Position numbers and translations under genes: made by a program
The notes under the pieces: generated by a model
The model's input: the letters and a program-made list of their open reading frames with translations, nothing else
The model's database searches: none
What the model was told of the DNA's origin: nothing
In this document: in pieces, positions 1-9,624 of the stretch
Position numbering within the stretch: the first letter of the stretch is position 1
Layout: each line of letters starts with the position of its first letter
Assembly: GCA_947458265.1 (NCBI GenBank)
Contig: CANGYF010000020.1
Location: 1 to 64,000, forward strand
Direction of reading: 5' to 3'
Length of the DNA: 64,000 nt
From: Betaproteobacteria bacterium
GTDB lineage: Bacteria > Pseudomonadota > Gammaproteobacteria > Burkholderiales > CAIKXV01

Positions 1-3000
1 CGCCGGAGAGCAGCGCGACCGGCGCGCTGCCTTCGGTGAAGGTGGCGTTGACGGTGCCGGCCAGCACCGGCGCATCGTTGCGCGGGTCGACGCTGGTGGC
101 GAGCGCCACTGGCAGCGACCAGGTGCCGGTCTGGCCTACGCTGCCGGAGAGATTCACGCCCGTGGCCGCAGCCTGCGCGCTGTCTGCCAGCCTGAGCGTG
201 AGCGCGCCCGGCGTGCCGTTGTAGTCCGCTGCCGGCAGGAAGCGCAGGCTGGCGGTGGTGGGCAGTACTACCGCCGAGGCATCGCTCACCGCGCCCACAT
301 CAGTCCATGCGCCGCCGGTGTTGAACTGCCAGCGGCCTTCGCTGGCTGCGCTCGCGGCATTGCCGACGATCGCGTAGCCACCCAGCGAAGTGGCGGTATT
401 GCCGCCGCCCGTGATGCCGGTGCGGTTGTCGACGGCGTCGCTGTAGCCGAAGCCGAGCGAGGACAGCGCCGCACCGGTCGGGTTCGTGTTGTCCTCGAAG
501 GTCGCCGCCAGCGCGGTGCTCGCCGCCGTCGGACGGTCGTTGATCGGGGATACGGTGGTGGTCAGCGTGACCGCGTTCGAGTCGTCCGAGTAGCGGGTGA
601 TGCCACCGGAGAGGGCACCCGACACGTTGACGGTCGAGCCCGTGACGAGCGCCGGGCCGCTGGCGTCCACCAGCCGTACGGTCAGCGCGCCGGGCGTGCC
701 GTGGAAGTCCGCCGCTGGCACGAAGCGCAGACGATCGCCAGGCTGCAGTTGCAGCGCCGAGGTCTGGCTGACCACAGGCAGCGCCGTCCAGTTGCTGCCG
801 TCGCTGGAGTACTGCCATGCGCCCTGCGCGCCGATCGCCGCGTTACCGGCGATGGCAATGCCGGCGAACGCATTGGCCACACTGCCACCGGTCACGGCGC
901 GGTCGATCTGGTCGAAGGCATCCGAGAAGGCTGACCCGAACAGAGTCGACACCGTGTCGCCGGGCGGAGTGGCCCCGGCGCCGCCCGGGGAGTCCTCGTC
1001 CACGGCAGGCAGCGTGATTGAAGCGGTCAGCCGTACCGGCGCATCGTTGACCGGGGTGACCGTCACGGTAAAGGTACGCGTCGTGACCAGCGCGGCACTG
1101 GTGCCGTCGGCGTAGGCGAAGTCGCCGGGATTCACGGTCGGAGCATCTGTATCGCCGGCAATGCTCGCCGGCCGCGTACCAGTGTTACCCGCATCGTTGT
1201 ACACCACGGTAACGGTGAAACCGCCGTTCCAGTCCACGGGCCGCGCAGCGCCGACGGGATCAGGAAAGGCCACGGTGAGGGCCTGCAGGCGGCTGTTGAG
1301 CTGCGCCTCGGTACCGGTCAGTGTGAGCTCGCGCGTGTTCGTTCCCGCCACGCTGCCACCGCTGCCACCCACGGCGCTGAACACCAGCCCCGACCCGTCA
1401 GGCAGCGTGACCGTCGCCGTGAGGTTGGTCGCGCCGTTGTCGTCCGGATCGGCGATCGTGATGCCAGCATTGCCCGCACCGAGGACGAGCGTGGCCGAAG
1501 CTTCTGCGACGACGACGTTGTTCGCGCTTATCGAACCCGGGTCGTTGATCGAGGACACGAACACCGACCGCGTGGCACGCACCACGTTGTAGATGTTGTA
1601 GGTCGAGACCGTGCTCGAATAGGCGTTGAAGGTGTCGGTGAGCGGCACCGTCGGCAGCAGTGACTGCTGGTTGGTGGCGCCACCGTTCGCGCCACCGGCC
1701 AGCGTACCCCCTCCGTTACGCAGCCGATCATCGGCGATGACTTCGATCGAATAGGTCTGGTCGACGTTGGAGTTACCGAGATTGGCAAAGGTGACCTGCA
1801 GTCCTGCCAGCCAGGCATTCACCTGGGCCAGCGTGCCGCGCACGGCGACCGGCGCGCCAGAGCCGTTGAGCGTGGCATCAACCGCAGCGCCATGACCGAC
1901 GGCGCTGGTATCCAGCACGATACCCAGGCCTGCTCCCGCGCTCGCATAGGCCGCTGCTACCAGTGGCGTGCCGACCGGCCCCAGCAGACGCACCAGCACC
2001 TGCACCGTACCGTCGGTCTCGCCAGCCGCATAGCCGTCGTCCGCATCCACGTCGGACGCCGCCACGCCGGTGAGGGTGATCGGTGTCGTGCCAGACACGA
2101 CCAGCGCCGCGCCTGCCATGGCCACGCTCGGCGCGTCGTTGACCGCGGTGATCGTCACTGCGGTCGCGACATCTGCCGGGTTGTTGGCAACACTGCCGGC
2201 GCCCACGTCGCCGCCGATGCCGGAGGTCGAGTCGGAGAAGGTGCCGGACACCGTGACATCACCCGCGACCACGTCGTTGAGGTCGTGGTTGACGTTGAGC
2301 GCCGTCGTGTAGAACAGCCCGCCCGCGGCATCGTCCGCGGTGTTGGCAAAGTTGCGGCCGTTGAGCAGCGCCTGGATATCGGCGGCGCGGCCGGTCAGTA
2401 CGATCTGGCGGGTGTTGTCGCCAGTGATCGTGACGGCCTGACCGCCAGAAGGCGTGAGACTGGTGCTGGCCCCAGCCGCACCGATATCCAGCGTGCCGCC
2501 TCTGCTCGCCGGCACCGAGAGGGTCACCACCACTGGCGTGCCGAAGGCCGCCGACTCGGGATCGCTCACGGTGAAGGCACCCGCCACGCGGGTGCGCACA
2601 TCCTCGTCGACGGTCGCGGCCGCTGGTGCAGTGAAGGTGGCCGGATCGTTGGTGTGCGAGGCGTGCAGATCGACGGTGCGCGCCGTGATGTTCGGATCAT
2701 CGACGGGAACCGTCACCGCCGTGGCCCAGTCGAACACCGTGCCCGGCACCGCGGTGGCCGCGCTGCCCGCCGGCTTCCCCTGGTTGAGTTCACCACCGTT
2801 GGCGTCGCTGCCCGAAGTGTCCAGCGCGCCCGCCGCGCTGCGCAAGCGGTCATCGACGATCACCTGCAGCCGATACACCAGGTCACAGTCATTGGCGAAG
2901 GTGACGGTAAGGCCGGCCAGCGCGGCATTGACCTGCGCGCGACTGCCCTGGAACTGCACGATGTCGTTGGCACCGGTTCGGGTGGCGGCCCAGCGTCCGC

Positions 3001-6000
3001 TCGTGTCGGCCGGGGTAGCGATCGCGATGCTCACGCCGCCGCCGGCAAAGCCGGTCGTGTAGTTCGTGATCGGCGCACCGCTCGAGTCGAGCAGGCGCAG
3101 CGTGACCTGCACGAAGTCCACCTCGGCGGGACCGATGCCGGCGGTGAGGTCGATGTCGGACACCACGAACCCGGCCACCGGGTTGTTTGCGGCCACCGTG
3201 CTATCGATGTTGATCGGACCCGACGGGCCGGCGATGGCCGGCGCGTCGTTGGTGCCGCTGATCGCGAAGTTGAAGCGCCCCGGAGTGGTCGCCGTACCTT
3301 GGGCGAAGGACGTGGTCTCGTTCGCCCGCCAGTCGCCGTCGCTCACCACGTAGTCGAAGAAATCGGCGGTGGTCTCAGAGCCGTCGTGCACGTAGGTGAT
3401 CCGACCGGCGTCGAGGTCCGCCTGCGTGAACACAGAGCCCGCCCCCAGCACCTGGCCGTTCAGGCGCACCGCGCCATTGGCCGGGGCGGTGGTGACGCGG
3501 TACTGGCGCTGGTCGGTCGCATTGTCGCTGTCACGATAGGACAGAAAGGCGCCGGTGGCCGGATGCGACGGCGTGCCGCTGCCGGTGACGCCGGTCAGGT
3601 CGCCGGTATAGCCGGTCGCGCCCTGGATCGTGATCAACTCGCCTTCGCGCAGCACCCCCTCGCGCTTGCCGGCGAACACCGGCGGGTCGTTCACTGGCAG
3701 CACGGTGATGTTGACCGTGATCGTGCCGCCCAGGCTGGGCTGGTTGGTCGGGTTACCCGCCAGCGGGTCGGCCGCGACCACGCCGCGATCGTCGAGCGGC
3801 CGGACCTGGAAGCTGTCGGTGTAGCGCTCGGCGCCGAGGTGGTGATAGGTCACGCGCGCGAGGTCGGCAGTCGCCAGCAGGTCGCCCACAGCCACCGGCG
3901 TGCCATCGAGCCGCAGTTGCCCGGTCAGCGGGTCCGGCAGGGTGACGACCTCCAGGGTGAGGGTGTTGTCCTGCGCGAAGCCGGTCGTGCGGTCGGTCGG
4001 GGTGGCGTTGTCGCCGTCGCCCACGCCGAGGCTGGTGGCGATGCTGCCGCCCTCGGCCACCTTGAGGCTGGCCCCGCTCGCCGTCGGCGTGTCGTTCTGC
4101 GGGAGCACGTCGAACGCGAACGTGCGCGGCCCGACCACCCGCTCGCCATCGGACAGGGTGAACTGGAAACTGCCGTCGAACATCTCCCCGCCGTCGTGCC
4201 GGTAGCTGATCCGGCCCGCGTCCACGTCCGCCTGGGTGAACGAGCCGGCGAGGATCAGCGAAGTGGTGCCGTTGAGCAGCAACTGGCCGTTCTGCGGCAG
4301 GGCATTGATGCGATAGACGAGCTCGGACGCCACGTTGTCGGCATCTGTGGCGCCGAGTTCCGCTGCCGTGAGCACGATCGTCTGCCCCTCGGCGATGCGG
4401 TCCGGCCCGAGCCGCAGCGTGCCGCCGACCACCGGAACTGCGTTCACCGGCGCAGCCGTGCCCGGCTGCGCCGCTCCGCCCCCGCCCACTGGCAGGCCGG
4501 TGGACTCGATGCGGAAGCTGCGCTGCTCGAGCGTGGTGGTCGTCTCGTTTGCGTACAGCCCACCCTCGCGCTGCGGCGTCGGCCACAGCCGCACGCTGCT
4601 GTCGGTCAGCGTGAAATCGAAATCGGTGACGAACGGCCCGGTACTGGTCGCGATGAAGCGGATCTTGCCTGCGTCCAGTTCGCTCTGCTTGAAGGTGAAG
4701 CCCACCGGCAGGAAGGTGCCCGGGAAGTCGGTCGAGACCAGGTAGCCGTTGGTGGGCAGGCCGGTCAGCGTATAGGTGAGGCGATCGTCCGGGGAGTCGA
4801 CGTCCGCCGCCTGGAGCATCGCGCGAGTGAGCGTGACGGCCGGTCCGGCGAGCGCCTGCCCGTTGCCCAGCACGACCCCGGTGTTGACCGGCAGCGTCGG
4901 GTCGTCGTTGTTCGGGATGATCGACAGCGAGATGGTCTGGTCGGGCGAGGTGAGGCGCGAGGCGCCACCGGCACCGCCACCATCGTCGGTGACCCGGATC
5001 GTGAAGCTGTCGCTGGTTGTCTCGCTGCCGTCATGGCTGTAGGCGAGCCGCGAGGCGTCGAAGTTCGCGATCGTCTGCCCGGCGCTCACCAGGGCGCCGT
5101 CGTAGCGCAGCACGCCCCGGACAGGCAGGCTGGTGATGTCCACCGTGAACGGAACGCCCGGCGCCTGGTCCGGGTCGGTGATCGTCAGGCTGCCGCGGCT
5201 GCCACCCACCGGCGCCGGCACGCTGCCGCCAGACAGCGGCACGCCGGTCTCGCCCTCGATCAGCGTGATGGTGCCTCCCGCCGCGGGCCGGTCGTTGACC
5301 GGGTTGAGGCGGATCGGGACGTCGACACCGGCCACCAGCCCGCCGGCACCATCATCGACGTTGATGCGGAAGCTGTCCTGAGTGACGGCGAGGACCTGAC
5401 CGCCACCGTGCACGTAGCGCAGGTTGGCGATGTCCGACACTGCCAGTGTCTGGCCCACCGCCACTTCGCGACCGTTCAGCGTGAGCGTGCCCAGCGAAGG
5501 CAATGCCGTGATCTTGATGATCACCTGGCGGGTCGTGTTGTCGGCGTCGACCAGTCCCAGGTTGACCTGGTTCGCCCCGAGCCCGGACGCTGGCGTGGCC
5601 GCCACGAAGTTCACGCCCCCGCCCTCATCGAGGGTCAGCAGGTTGGCGCCCGCAGGAAAAGCCGGCGGCACCACGCTCGGCACATCGTTCTGCGGCTGGA
5701 CGGTGATCGCCCTGCCACCGGCGAGCGTCGCCGTGCCACCGGTGGTCTGGTTGGTAACCGACAACGCGAGGGCATCGGAGTCACCAATCTCGGAGGTACC
5801 GACATAGCTGTATTGCAACGCAGACAGCGCAGTCTGCAGGTCGGCCGCCGTACCCCGGAAGACGATTGAGGCGGTGCCGCTGCCCGAGACGATCGTCACA
5901 CCGCCAGGCAACGGGGCAAAGGCGAGCGTGCCCTTGCCCGAGGTGACCGAAGCCGTCGCCTGCAGCACGTCGGCGCCGGTCCCGCCGACCGTGATGCCAC

Positions 6001-6838
6001 CGCCCACCGTGCCACCGGTGTTCTCGCCCACGGCAACGATCCCGGCAGGTGCTGTCAGGTCGGGGGCGGCCAACATCCACCCATATCCCGCCACGGACAG
6101 GACGGTCGCCGTCACCTCGCCTGCGCCGGCCTCGAGTACCCAGTCGCCGCCTCGGGCAGCCGCACCCGTGGCGTCGATCGATGCCGCGACATCCGCGCCG
6201 GTCATCCGTGCAAGCTGCTCGACCAGCAGCCCGCCATCGGCGGCAATACGGCAGCCATAGAGCAGGATGTCCGCGCCTGGGCGCAGGACAGCGGCCACGG
6301 CGGTCCACTGCGACTGGAAAGCCTCGAGGGTCGCCGCATCCAGCGTGTCTCCGCCCAGGGTGAACTGACCCTGGGCGCCGTGGCTGATCAGGTGCAGCGC
6401 GCCGATGTCACCGAGAGAGGCCACCGCAGTGGCCAGCTGGTCCATTCCGGACACACCGGGCGCCAGATGCAGCACGGTGGCGCCGTCGGGGATCGCACCC
6501 TCGAGGACGGACGCATCGCGTACTGCGGCATCGATCACATAGACGGCCCTGCCCTCGGACGCTCGCGCTGGCGCAGCTGCCGTCTCGAGGGACGGCGCGG
6601 CCGGCAGCAGCGGCGCTTCGCCCGCGCTGGCTTCACGTGGCGCATCCGCGCCGGCGGCTGGCGCGTTGGCAGCCTGGAACATGTCGGCCGCGGCCGCAGC
6701 GTCGAACATCTGCCGCGGCTCCAGGGCGAACCGGTGCTGCGCCGGGCGCAGGGCATGGCCCATGGGCGACACGCACCCATTCCCGGTCGGGAGGGTGGAT
6801 TTCTCAGGGCGAACCGAAAACACACTGCCTTTTTTCAT
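1..6838 (-). CDS. Giant DUF4347-domain, cadherin/CSPG-like repeat surface or secreted protein; C-terminus beyond left edge
   Basis: Minus frame starting ATG at 6838 (MKKGSVFSVRPEKS...FALEPRQMFDAAAAADMF); same frame checked at about 3550 and about 58. LEPRxxFDAA motif, then DUF4347-like VYVIDAAVRD...LHLISHGAQGQFTLGG...ILLYGCRIA, then many repeats with FTQADVDAGRISYRHDGGE...VLPQNDTP. Open to the window edge, so absent from the ORF track. Confidence 0.85.
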   Translation of the reverse strand, partial: MKKGSVFSVRPEKSTLPTGNGCVSPMGHALRPAQHRFALEPRQMFDAAAAADMFQAANAPAAGADAPREASAGEAPLLPAAPSLETAAAPARASEGRAVYVIDAAVRDASVLEGAIPDGATVLHLAPGVSGMDQLATAVASLGDIGALHLISHGAQGQFTLGGDTLDAATLEAFQSQWTAVAAVLRPGADILLYGCRIAADGGLLVEQLARMTGADVAASIDATGAAARGGDWVLEAGAGEVTATVLSVAGYGWMLAAPDLTAPAGIVAVGENTGGTVGGGITVGGTGADVLQATASVTSGKGTLAFAPLPGGVTIVSGSGTASIVFRGTAADLQTALSALQYSYVGTSEIGDSDALALSVTNQTTGGTATLAGGRAITVQPQNDVPSVVPPAFPAGANLLTLDEGGGVNFVAATPASGLGANQVNLGLVDADNTTRQVIIKITALPSLGTLTLNGREVAVGQTLAVSDIANLRYVHGGGQVLAVTQDSFRINVDDGAGGLVAGVDVPIRLNPVNDRPAAGGTITLIEGETGVPLSGGSVPAPVGGSRGSLTITDPDQAPGVPFTVDITSLPVRGVLRYDGALVSAGQTIANFDASRLAYSHDGSETTSDSFTIRVTDDGGGAGGASRLTSPDQTISLSIIPNNDDPTLPVNTGVVLGNGQALAGPAVTLTRAMLQAADVDSPDDRLTYTLTGLPTNGYLVSTDFPGTFLPVGFTFKQSELDAGKIRFIATSTGPFVTDFDFTLTDSSVRLWPTPQREGGLYANETTTTLEQRSFRIESTGLPVGGGGAAQPGTAAPVNAVPVVGGTLRLGPDRIAEGQTIVLTAAELGATDADNVASELVYRINALPQNGQLLLNGTTSLILAGSFTQADVDAGRISYRHDGGEMFDGSFQFTLSDGERVVGPRTFAFDVLPQNDTPTASGASLKVAEGGSIATSLGVGDGDNATPTDRTTGFAQDNTLTLEVVTLPDPLTGQLRLDGTPVAVGDLLATADLARVTYHHLGAERYTDSFQVRPLDDRGVVAADPLAGNPTNQPSLGGTITVNITVLPVNDPPVFAGKREGVLREGELITIQGATGYTGDLTGVTGSGTPSHPATGAFLSYRDSDNATDQRQYRVTTAPANGAVRLNGQVLGAGSVFTQADLDAGRITYVHDGSETTADFFDYVVSDGDWRANETTSFAQGTATTPGRFNFAISGTNDAPAIAGPSGPINIDSTVAANNPVAGFVVSDIDLTAGIGPAEVDFVQVTLRLLDSSGAPITNYTTGFAGGGVSIAIATPADTSGRWAATRTGANDIVQFQGSRAQVNAALAGLTVTFANDCDLVYRLQVIVDDRLRSAAGALDTSGSDANGGELNQGKPAGSAATAVPGTVFDWATAVTVPVDDPNITARTVDLHASHTNDPATFTAPAAATVDEDVRTRVAGAFTVSDPESAAFGTPVVVTLSVPASRGGTLDIGAAGASTSLTPSGGQAVTITGDNTRQIVLTGRAADIQALLNGRNFANTADDAAGGLFYTTALNVNHDLNDVVAGDVTVSGTFSDSTSGIGGDVGAGSVANNPADVATAVTITAVNDAPSVAMAGAALVVSGTTPITLTGVAASDVDADDGYAAGETDGTVQVLVRLLGPVGTPLVAAAYASAGAGLGIVLDTSAVGHGAAVDATLNGSGAPVAVRGTLAQVNAWLAGLQVTFANLGNSNVDQTYSIEVIADDRLRNGGGTLAGGANGGATNQQSLLPTVPLTDTFNAYSSTVSTYNIYNVVRATRSVFVSSINDPGSISANNVVVAEASATLVLGAGNAGITIADPDDNGATNLTATVTLPDGSGLVFSAVGGSGGSVAGTNTRELTLTGTEAQLNSRLQALTVAFPDPVGAARPVDWNGGFTVTVVYNDAGNTGTRPASIAGDTDAPTVNPGDFAYADGTSAALVTTRTFTVTVTPVNDAPVRLTASITLPAVDEDSPGGAGATPPGDTVSTLFGSAFSDAFDQIDRAVTGGSVANAFAGIAIAGNAAIGAQGAWQYSSDGSNWTALPVVSQTSALQLQPGDRLRFVPAADFHGTPGALTVRLVDASGPALVTGSTVNVSGALSGGITRYSDDSNAVTLTTTVSPINDRPTAASTALAATFEDNTNPTGAALSSLGFGYSDAVDNRTGITGGGNTATSLGGYAIVGNAASAASEGRWQFNTGGAWTDVGAVSDASAVVLPTTASLRFLPAADYNGTPGALTLRLADSAQAAATGVNLSGSVGQTGTWSLPVALATSVDPRNDAPVLAGTVNATFTEGSAPVALLSG

Positions 6839-7037
6839 TCACTTAGTATAGACGACGCGACAGGTAGCCCGGCTGCCTGCTCATCGTCCGGCTCATGCAG
6901 GACGTGGAGGACGATGGGCCCATCGCCGCCGTCGAGATCTTCCCGGCTTCGAGCTGGCGGCGAGTTAAGCTACCCGAACAGGATAAGCCGCGCCGCATCC
7001 GGCGCCGCACGCCGGCTTACGCAACAGGAGAGGATCG

Positions 7038-8027
7038 ATGACACCCACCATCTACCGCCATCGCGCGGCCGCCACGGCCATCCTGGCCGCCACGACCACC
7101 CTCGCCGTCGTTCTGCCGGTCAGCACCCTGGCGCAGTCATGGCCGACGAAACCCGTGCGGGTAGTGACGCCCTGGGCCGCCGGCGGCCTGACCGACATCG
7201 TCGGGCGTATCGTGTTCCAGAAGGTCTCCGAGAACCTCGGCCAGCAGTTCATGGTGGACAACCGCGGCGGCGCGGCCGGCACGATCGGCGCGGACATCGT
7301 CGCCAAGTCGCCGGCCGATGGCTACACCCTGATGGTGCATTCGATGGCCCACGTGGTGAATCCGTTCGTCTACGCGAAGCTGCCCTACGACACGCTGAAC
7401 GATTTCGTCGGCATCGGCACGCTGGTGCGCCAGACCGGGCTGCTGGTGGTGCACCCGTCGCTGCCTGTCAGGACAGTGAAGGACCTGATCGGCCTAGCAC
7501 GCGCGCGACCCGACCAATTGTTCTACTCGACCGCGGGCAGCGGCAGTTTCTCCCACTTGGCCGTCGCCCTGCTCGGGTCGATGAGTGGCACGCGCATGGT
7601 CGACGTGCCCTACAAGGGTGGCGGGCCAGCCACGGCGGCCCTGGTCTCGGGCGAGGCACAACTGTCTGCAGGCACGCCTGCTTCGGTGTCGACCCACCTG
7701 GGCACCAACCGGCTGCGGTTGATTGCCGTGACGTCGGACACGCGGCTCACCGCCTTCCCGAATACCCCCACGGTCGCCGAGTCGGGCCAGCCCGGCTACG
7801 AGTACTCGGGGTGGGTCGGCGTGTTCGCCCCGGCAGGCTTGCCGAAACCGCTGGTCGATCGCATCAACGCCGAGATCGCCCGCGCGATGGAAGCCCCGGA
7901 CACGAAGAAGCGCCTGGAGGAGTTCGAGCCCTGGACGATGTCACCGGCCCAGATGGCTGCGCGCATCCGGCAGGACTACGACAAGCACGTCAAGCTGATG
8001 AAGGTGGCGGGCATCAAGCCGATGTAG
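7038..8027 (+). CDS. Tripartite tricarboxylate transporter substrate-binding protein (Bug/TctC family)
   Basis: Signal peptide plus SWPTKPVRVVTPWAAGGLTDIVGR...QQFMVDNRGGAAGTIGADIVAKSPADGYTL. Confidence 0.93.
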   Translation: MTPTIYRHRAAATAILAATTTLAVVLPVSTLAQSWPTKPVRVVTPWAAGGLTDIVGRIVFQKVSENLGQQFMVDNRGGAAGTIGADIVAKSPADGYTLMVHSMAHVVNPFVYAKLPYDTLNDFVGIGTLVRQTGLLVVHPSLPVRTVKDLIGLARARPDQLFYSTAGSGSFSHLAVALLGSMSGTRMVDVPYKGGGPATAALVSGEAQLSAGTPASVSTHLGTNRLRLIAVTSDTRLTAFPNTPTVAESGQPGYEYSGWVGVFAPAGLPKPLVDRINAEIARAMEAPDTKKRLEEFEPWTMSPAQMAARIRQDYDKHVKLMKVAGIKPM

Positions 8028-8139
8028 GGTCCGCGCGCAGAGGCTGGCCTGTACGCCTGACGACTGCGATACCCACCTGGCCAAGTTCCATGTATCCACC
8101 AACTTTTTGCTGGACACCATCGTCGCCGGCTACCGAGGC

Positions 8140-8176
8140 GACGGAGGCGGAGGTGCTCTCGAACGAAAGGTTGGGC
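8140..8176 (-). other. Possible truncated integron attC site (R''/L'' half only)
   Basis: Minus strand TGA|TGCCCAACCTTTCGTTCGAG: GCCCAAC fits RYYYAAC, directly after the antitoxin stop; no matching GTTRRRY half found. Confidence 0.35.
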
Positions 8177-8177
8177 A

Positions 8178-8351
8178 TCAGTCGCCCAGCAAGAACGCAA
8201 AGTCCTGTTGCGATAGCCCGGCTTTCGCACGAGCAACCGCCGCATCGGGCAACTTGACCTTGGTTACCTTGGCGGCTTTGCCTTGCCGCATCTGCCTCAC
8301 CGACGTGAGCAAGTTTTGCTGAAACTTGTTGAGCTCAGAGGACACCTTCAA
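8178..8351 (-). pseudogene. Truncated XRE/HigA-type antitoxin
   Basis: Minus translation LKVSSELNKFQQNLLTSVRQMRQGKAAKVTKVKLPDAAVARAKAGLSQQDFAFLLGD*; stops inside the HTH, lacking the usual SxRTLQxWEQGRR segment. Confidence 0.65.
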
Positions 8352-8604
8352 TCTCCCGCTTCAGCTGTGCCAGGAACGTTGTCGGAAGGTCGTCGAACTT
8401 CGCCTTCGTATAGACGATGAGTAGCCAGATCGTCGAGTCGTCCGCGTTGAAGTAGATGATCCTCGCACCACCGCTCTTCCTGCGACCAGAGGCACCCTAA
8501 CGCACTTTTCGACAGCTGCCGCTGCCGCGAATCAATGCACCAGCCTCGGGATTGAAGGCGACGTACGAAATGAACTGCTCGCGCTCGGTCGCGCTCCACA
8601 CCTC
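8335..8604 (-). pseudogene. RelE/HigB-family toxin relic with internal TAG stop
   Basis: Minus translation EVWSATEREQFISYVAFNPEAGALIRGSGSCRKVR*GASGRRKSGGARIIYFNADDSTIWLLIVYTKAKFDDLPTTFLAQLKREIEGVL; stop codon at 8497-8499 at a position usually Trp; no start codon preserved. Confidence 0.75.
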
Positions 8605-8655
8605 AGCGGCGGCGACGGCGTGTCGTGGCGGGTCCGTTTCAGCGACAGGTTAAGC
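8600..8655 (-). other. Partial integron attC site
   Basis: Minus strand CTGATGCTTAAC (GTTAAGC at 8649-8655 on +) is the exact complement of the same cassette's 5' end GTTAAGCATCAG (9238 downward); second half of the site missing. Confidence 0.6.
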
Positions 8656-9003
8656 ATCAGCGATAACGACATAGCTGCCTCTAACAAGTTGGGCGAGTTC
8701 TCGTTCAACCGCAGGGACGAGCGGGAGCAGGTACCGTAGTTCGTTCGACACTGCATTCATCACCAGCACCGCTACAGGAAGCGATGTCGTGTTCTGCTGA
8801 TATGGCAAATTTTTGTCAACGGTAACTAGCGCATCAAAGCGCTGCGCGGCCAGGGCGAGCAATTGACCGTTCTTTACGCCTGCCCAGCCTTCAAGCACAA
8901 CCGTCGAGACTTCGTGCGAGACGAACGCGCGGCGGAGACGGACCGGAACACACTCGTCAAGCAACAGGCGCATCGGCTGCCAAGCCTTCGCGCGCAGCTT
9001 CAA
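8650..9003 (-). CDS. DUF5615 family PIN-like protein (putative toxin)
   Basis: MRLLLDECVPVRLRRAFVSHEVSTVVLEGWAGVKNGQLLALAAQRFDALVTVDKNLPYQQN; overlaps the DUF433 gene. Confidence 0.85.
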   Translation of the reverse strand: MKLRAKAWQPMRLLLDECVPVRLRRAFVSHEVSTVVLEGWAGVKNGQLLALAAQRFDALVTVDKNLPYQQNTTSLPVAVLVMNAVSNELRYLLPLVPAVERELAQLVRGSYVVIADA

Positions 9004-9193
9004 GAACGGCCACGGCCTGCACGCGCGTTATGGACGGAAAGTCCTCGAGAAAGTCTTCAAGGGACGACGCGCCCTCGAGATAGTCGAAGAGGTTCTTCAC
9101 CGGCACGCGGGTACCTGTGAAACACAGGGCGCCGCTCATGATTTCCGGGTCGCGGCTGACGAGAGATGCATCCATTACGGCCTCCTTTGCCAA
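8957..9193 (-). CDS. DUF433 domain protein (putative antitoxin)
   Basis: SRDPEIMSGALCFTGTRVPVKNLFDYLEGASSLEDFLEDFPSITRVQAVAVLEAA. Confidence 0.88.
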   Translation of the reverse strand: MAKEAVMDASLVSRDPEIMSGALCFTGTRVPVKNLFDYLEGASSLEDFLEDFPSITRVQAVAVLEAAREGLAADAPVA

Positions 9194-9231
9194 AGTCTAC
9201 CCTCAGGAGCTGGCCCGGCGCTGGATCTGAT

Positions 9232-9327
9232 GCTTAACGTGGAGGTGAGAGGCGGCCGGAGCGCGAAGCGCAGAGGGAACCTGCAAGCGCAGCTTGCAGG
9301 GCGTCCGCCTCGACCGCCATGTTAGCC
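9232..9327 (-). other. Integron attC site
   Basis: Minus strand GGCTAAC...GACGCCCTGCAAGCTGCGCTTGCAGG...GTTAAGC; R''/R' boxes flanking a palindromic core. Confidence 0.75.
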
Positions 9328-9624
9328 GTCATTTAGCCGTGACTTCCAATAGCCTGGCCGGCGGCGAAACGCAGCGACTGCCAAGACCACGATCTCGCCT
9401 TCGAAGGTTGAGTAGACGAGGGAGAACTTGAACTTCCGGTCCAAAATGCGCCGCGTGTTGTACAGGTACTTCGGCCAGCGATCAGGCGACTCAGCTGCCC
9501 GAACTTCGCAAGCGAGGACAGCTCTGTCGAAACGCTCGCTGAGTGCGGGGCTCAATGCTAAGTAGTACTCGATTTCGCGCAGAAACTCGGCGCTTGCATC
9601 CGGGTGATATCGGACCGCTCTCAC
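9322..9624 (-). CDS. RelE/ParE family toxin
   Basis: VRYHPDASAEFLREIEYYLALSPALSERFDRAV...WPKYLYNTRRILDRKFKFSLVYSTFEGEIVVLAVAAFRRRPGYW. Confidence 0.88.
   Translation of the reverse strand: MRAVRYHPDASAEFLREIEYYLALSPALSERFDRAVLACEVRAAESPDRWPKYLYNTRRILDRKFKFSLVYSTFEGEIVVLAVAAFRRRPGYWKSRLNDG

Noticed and set aside
1892-5869. 1325-aa plus-strand ORF
   Set aside because: Antisense to the coherent DUF4347/cadherin-like reading frame; Arg/His/Gly-rich composition typical of a GC-rich shadow ORF.
6380-8257. 625-aa plus-strand ORF
   Set aside because: Overlaps the Bug-family gene in another frame and the start of the minus giant gene; composition is shadow-like.
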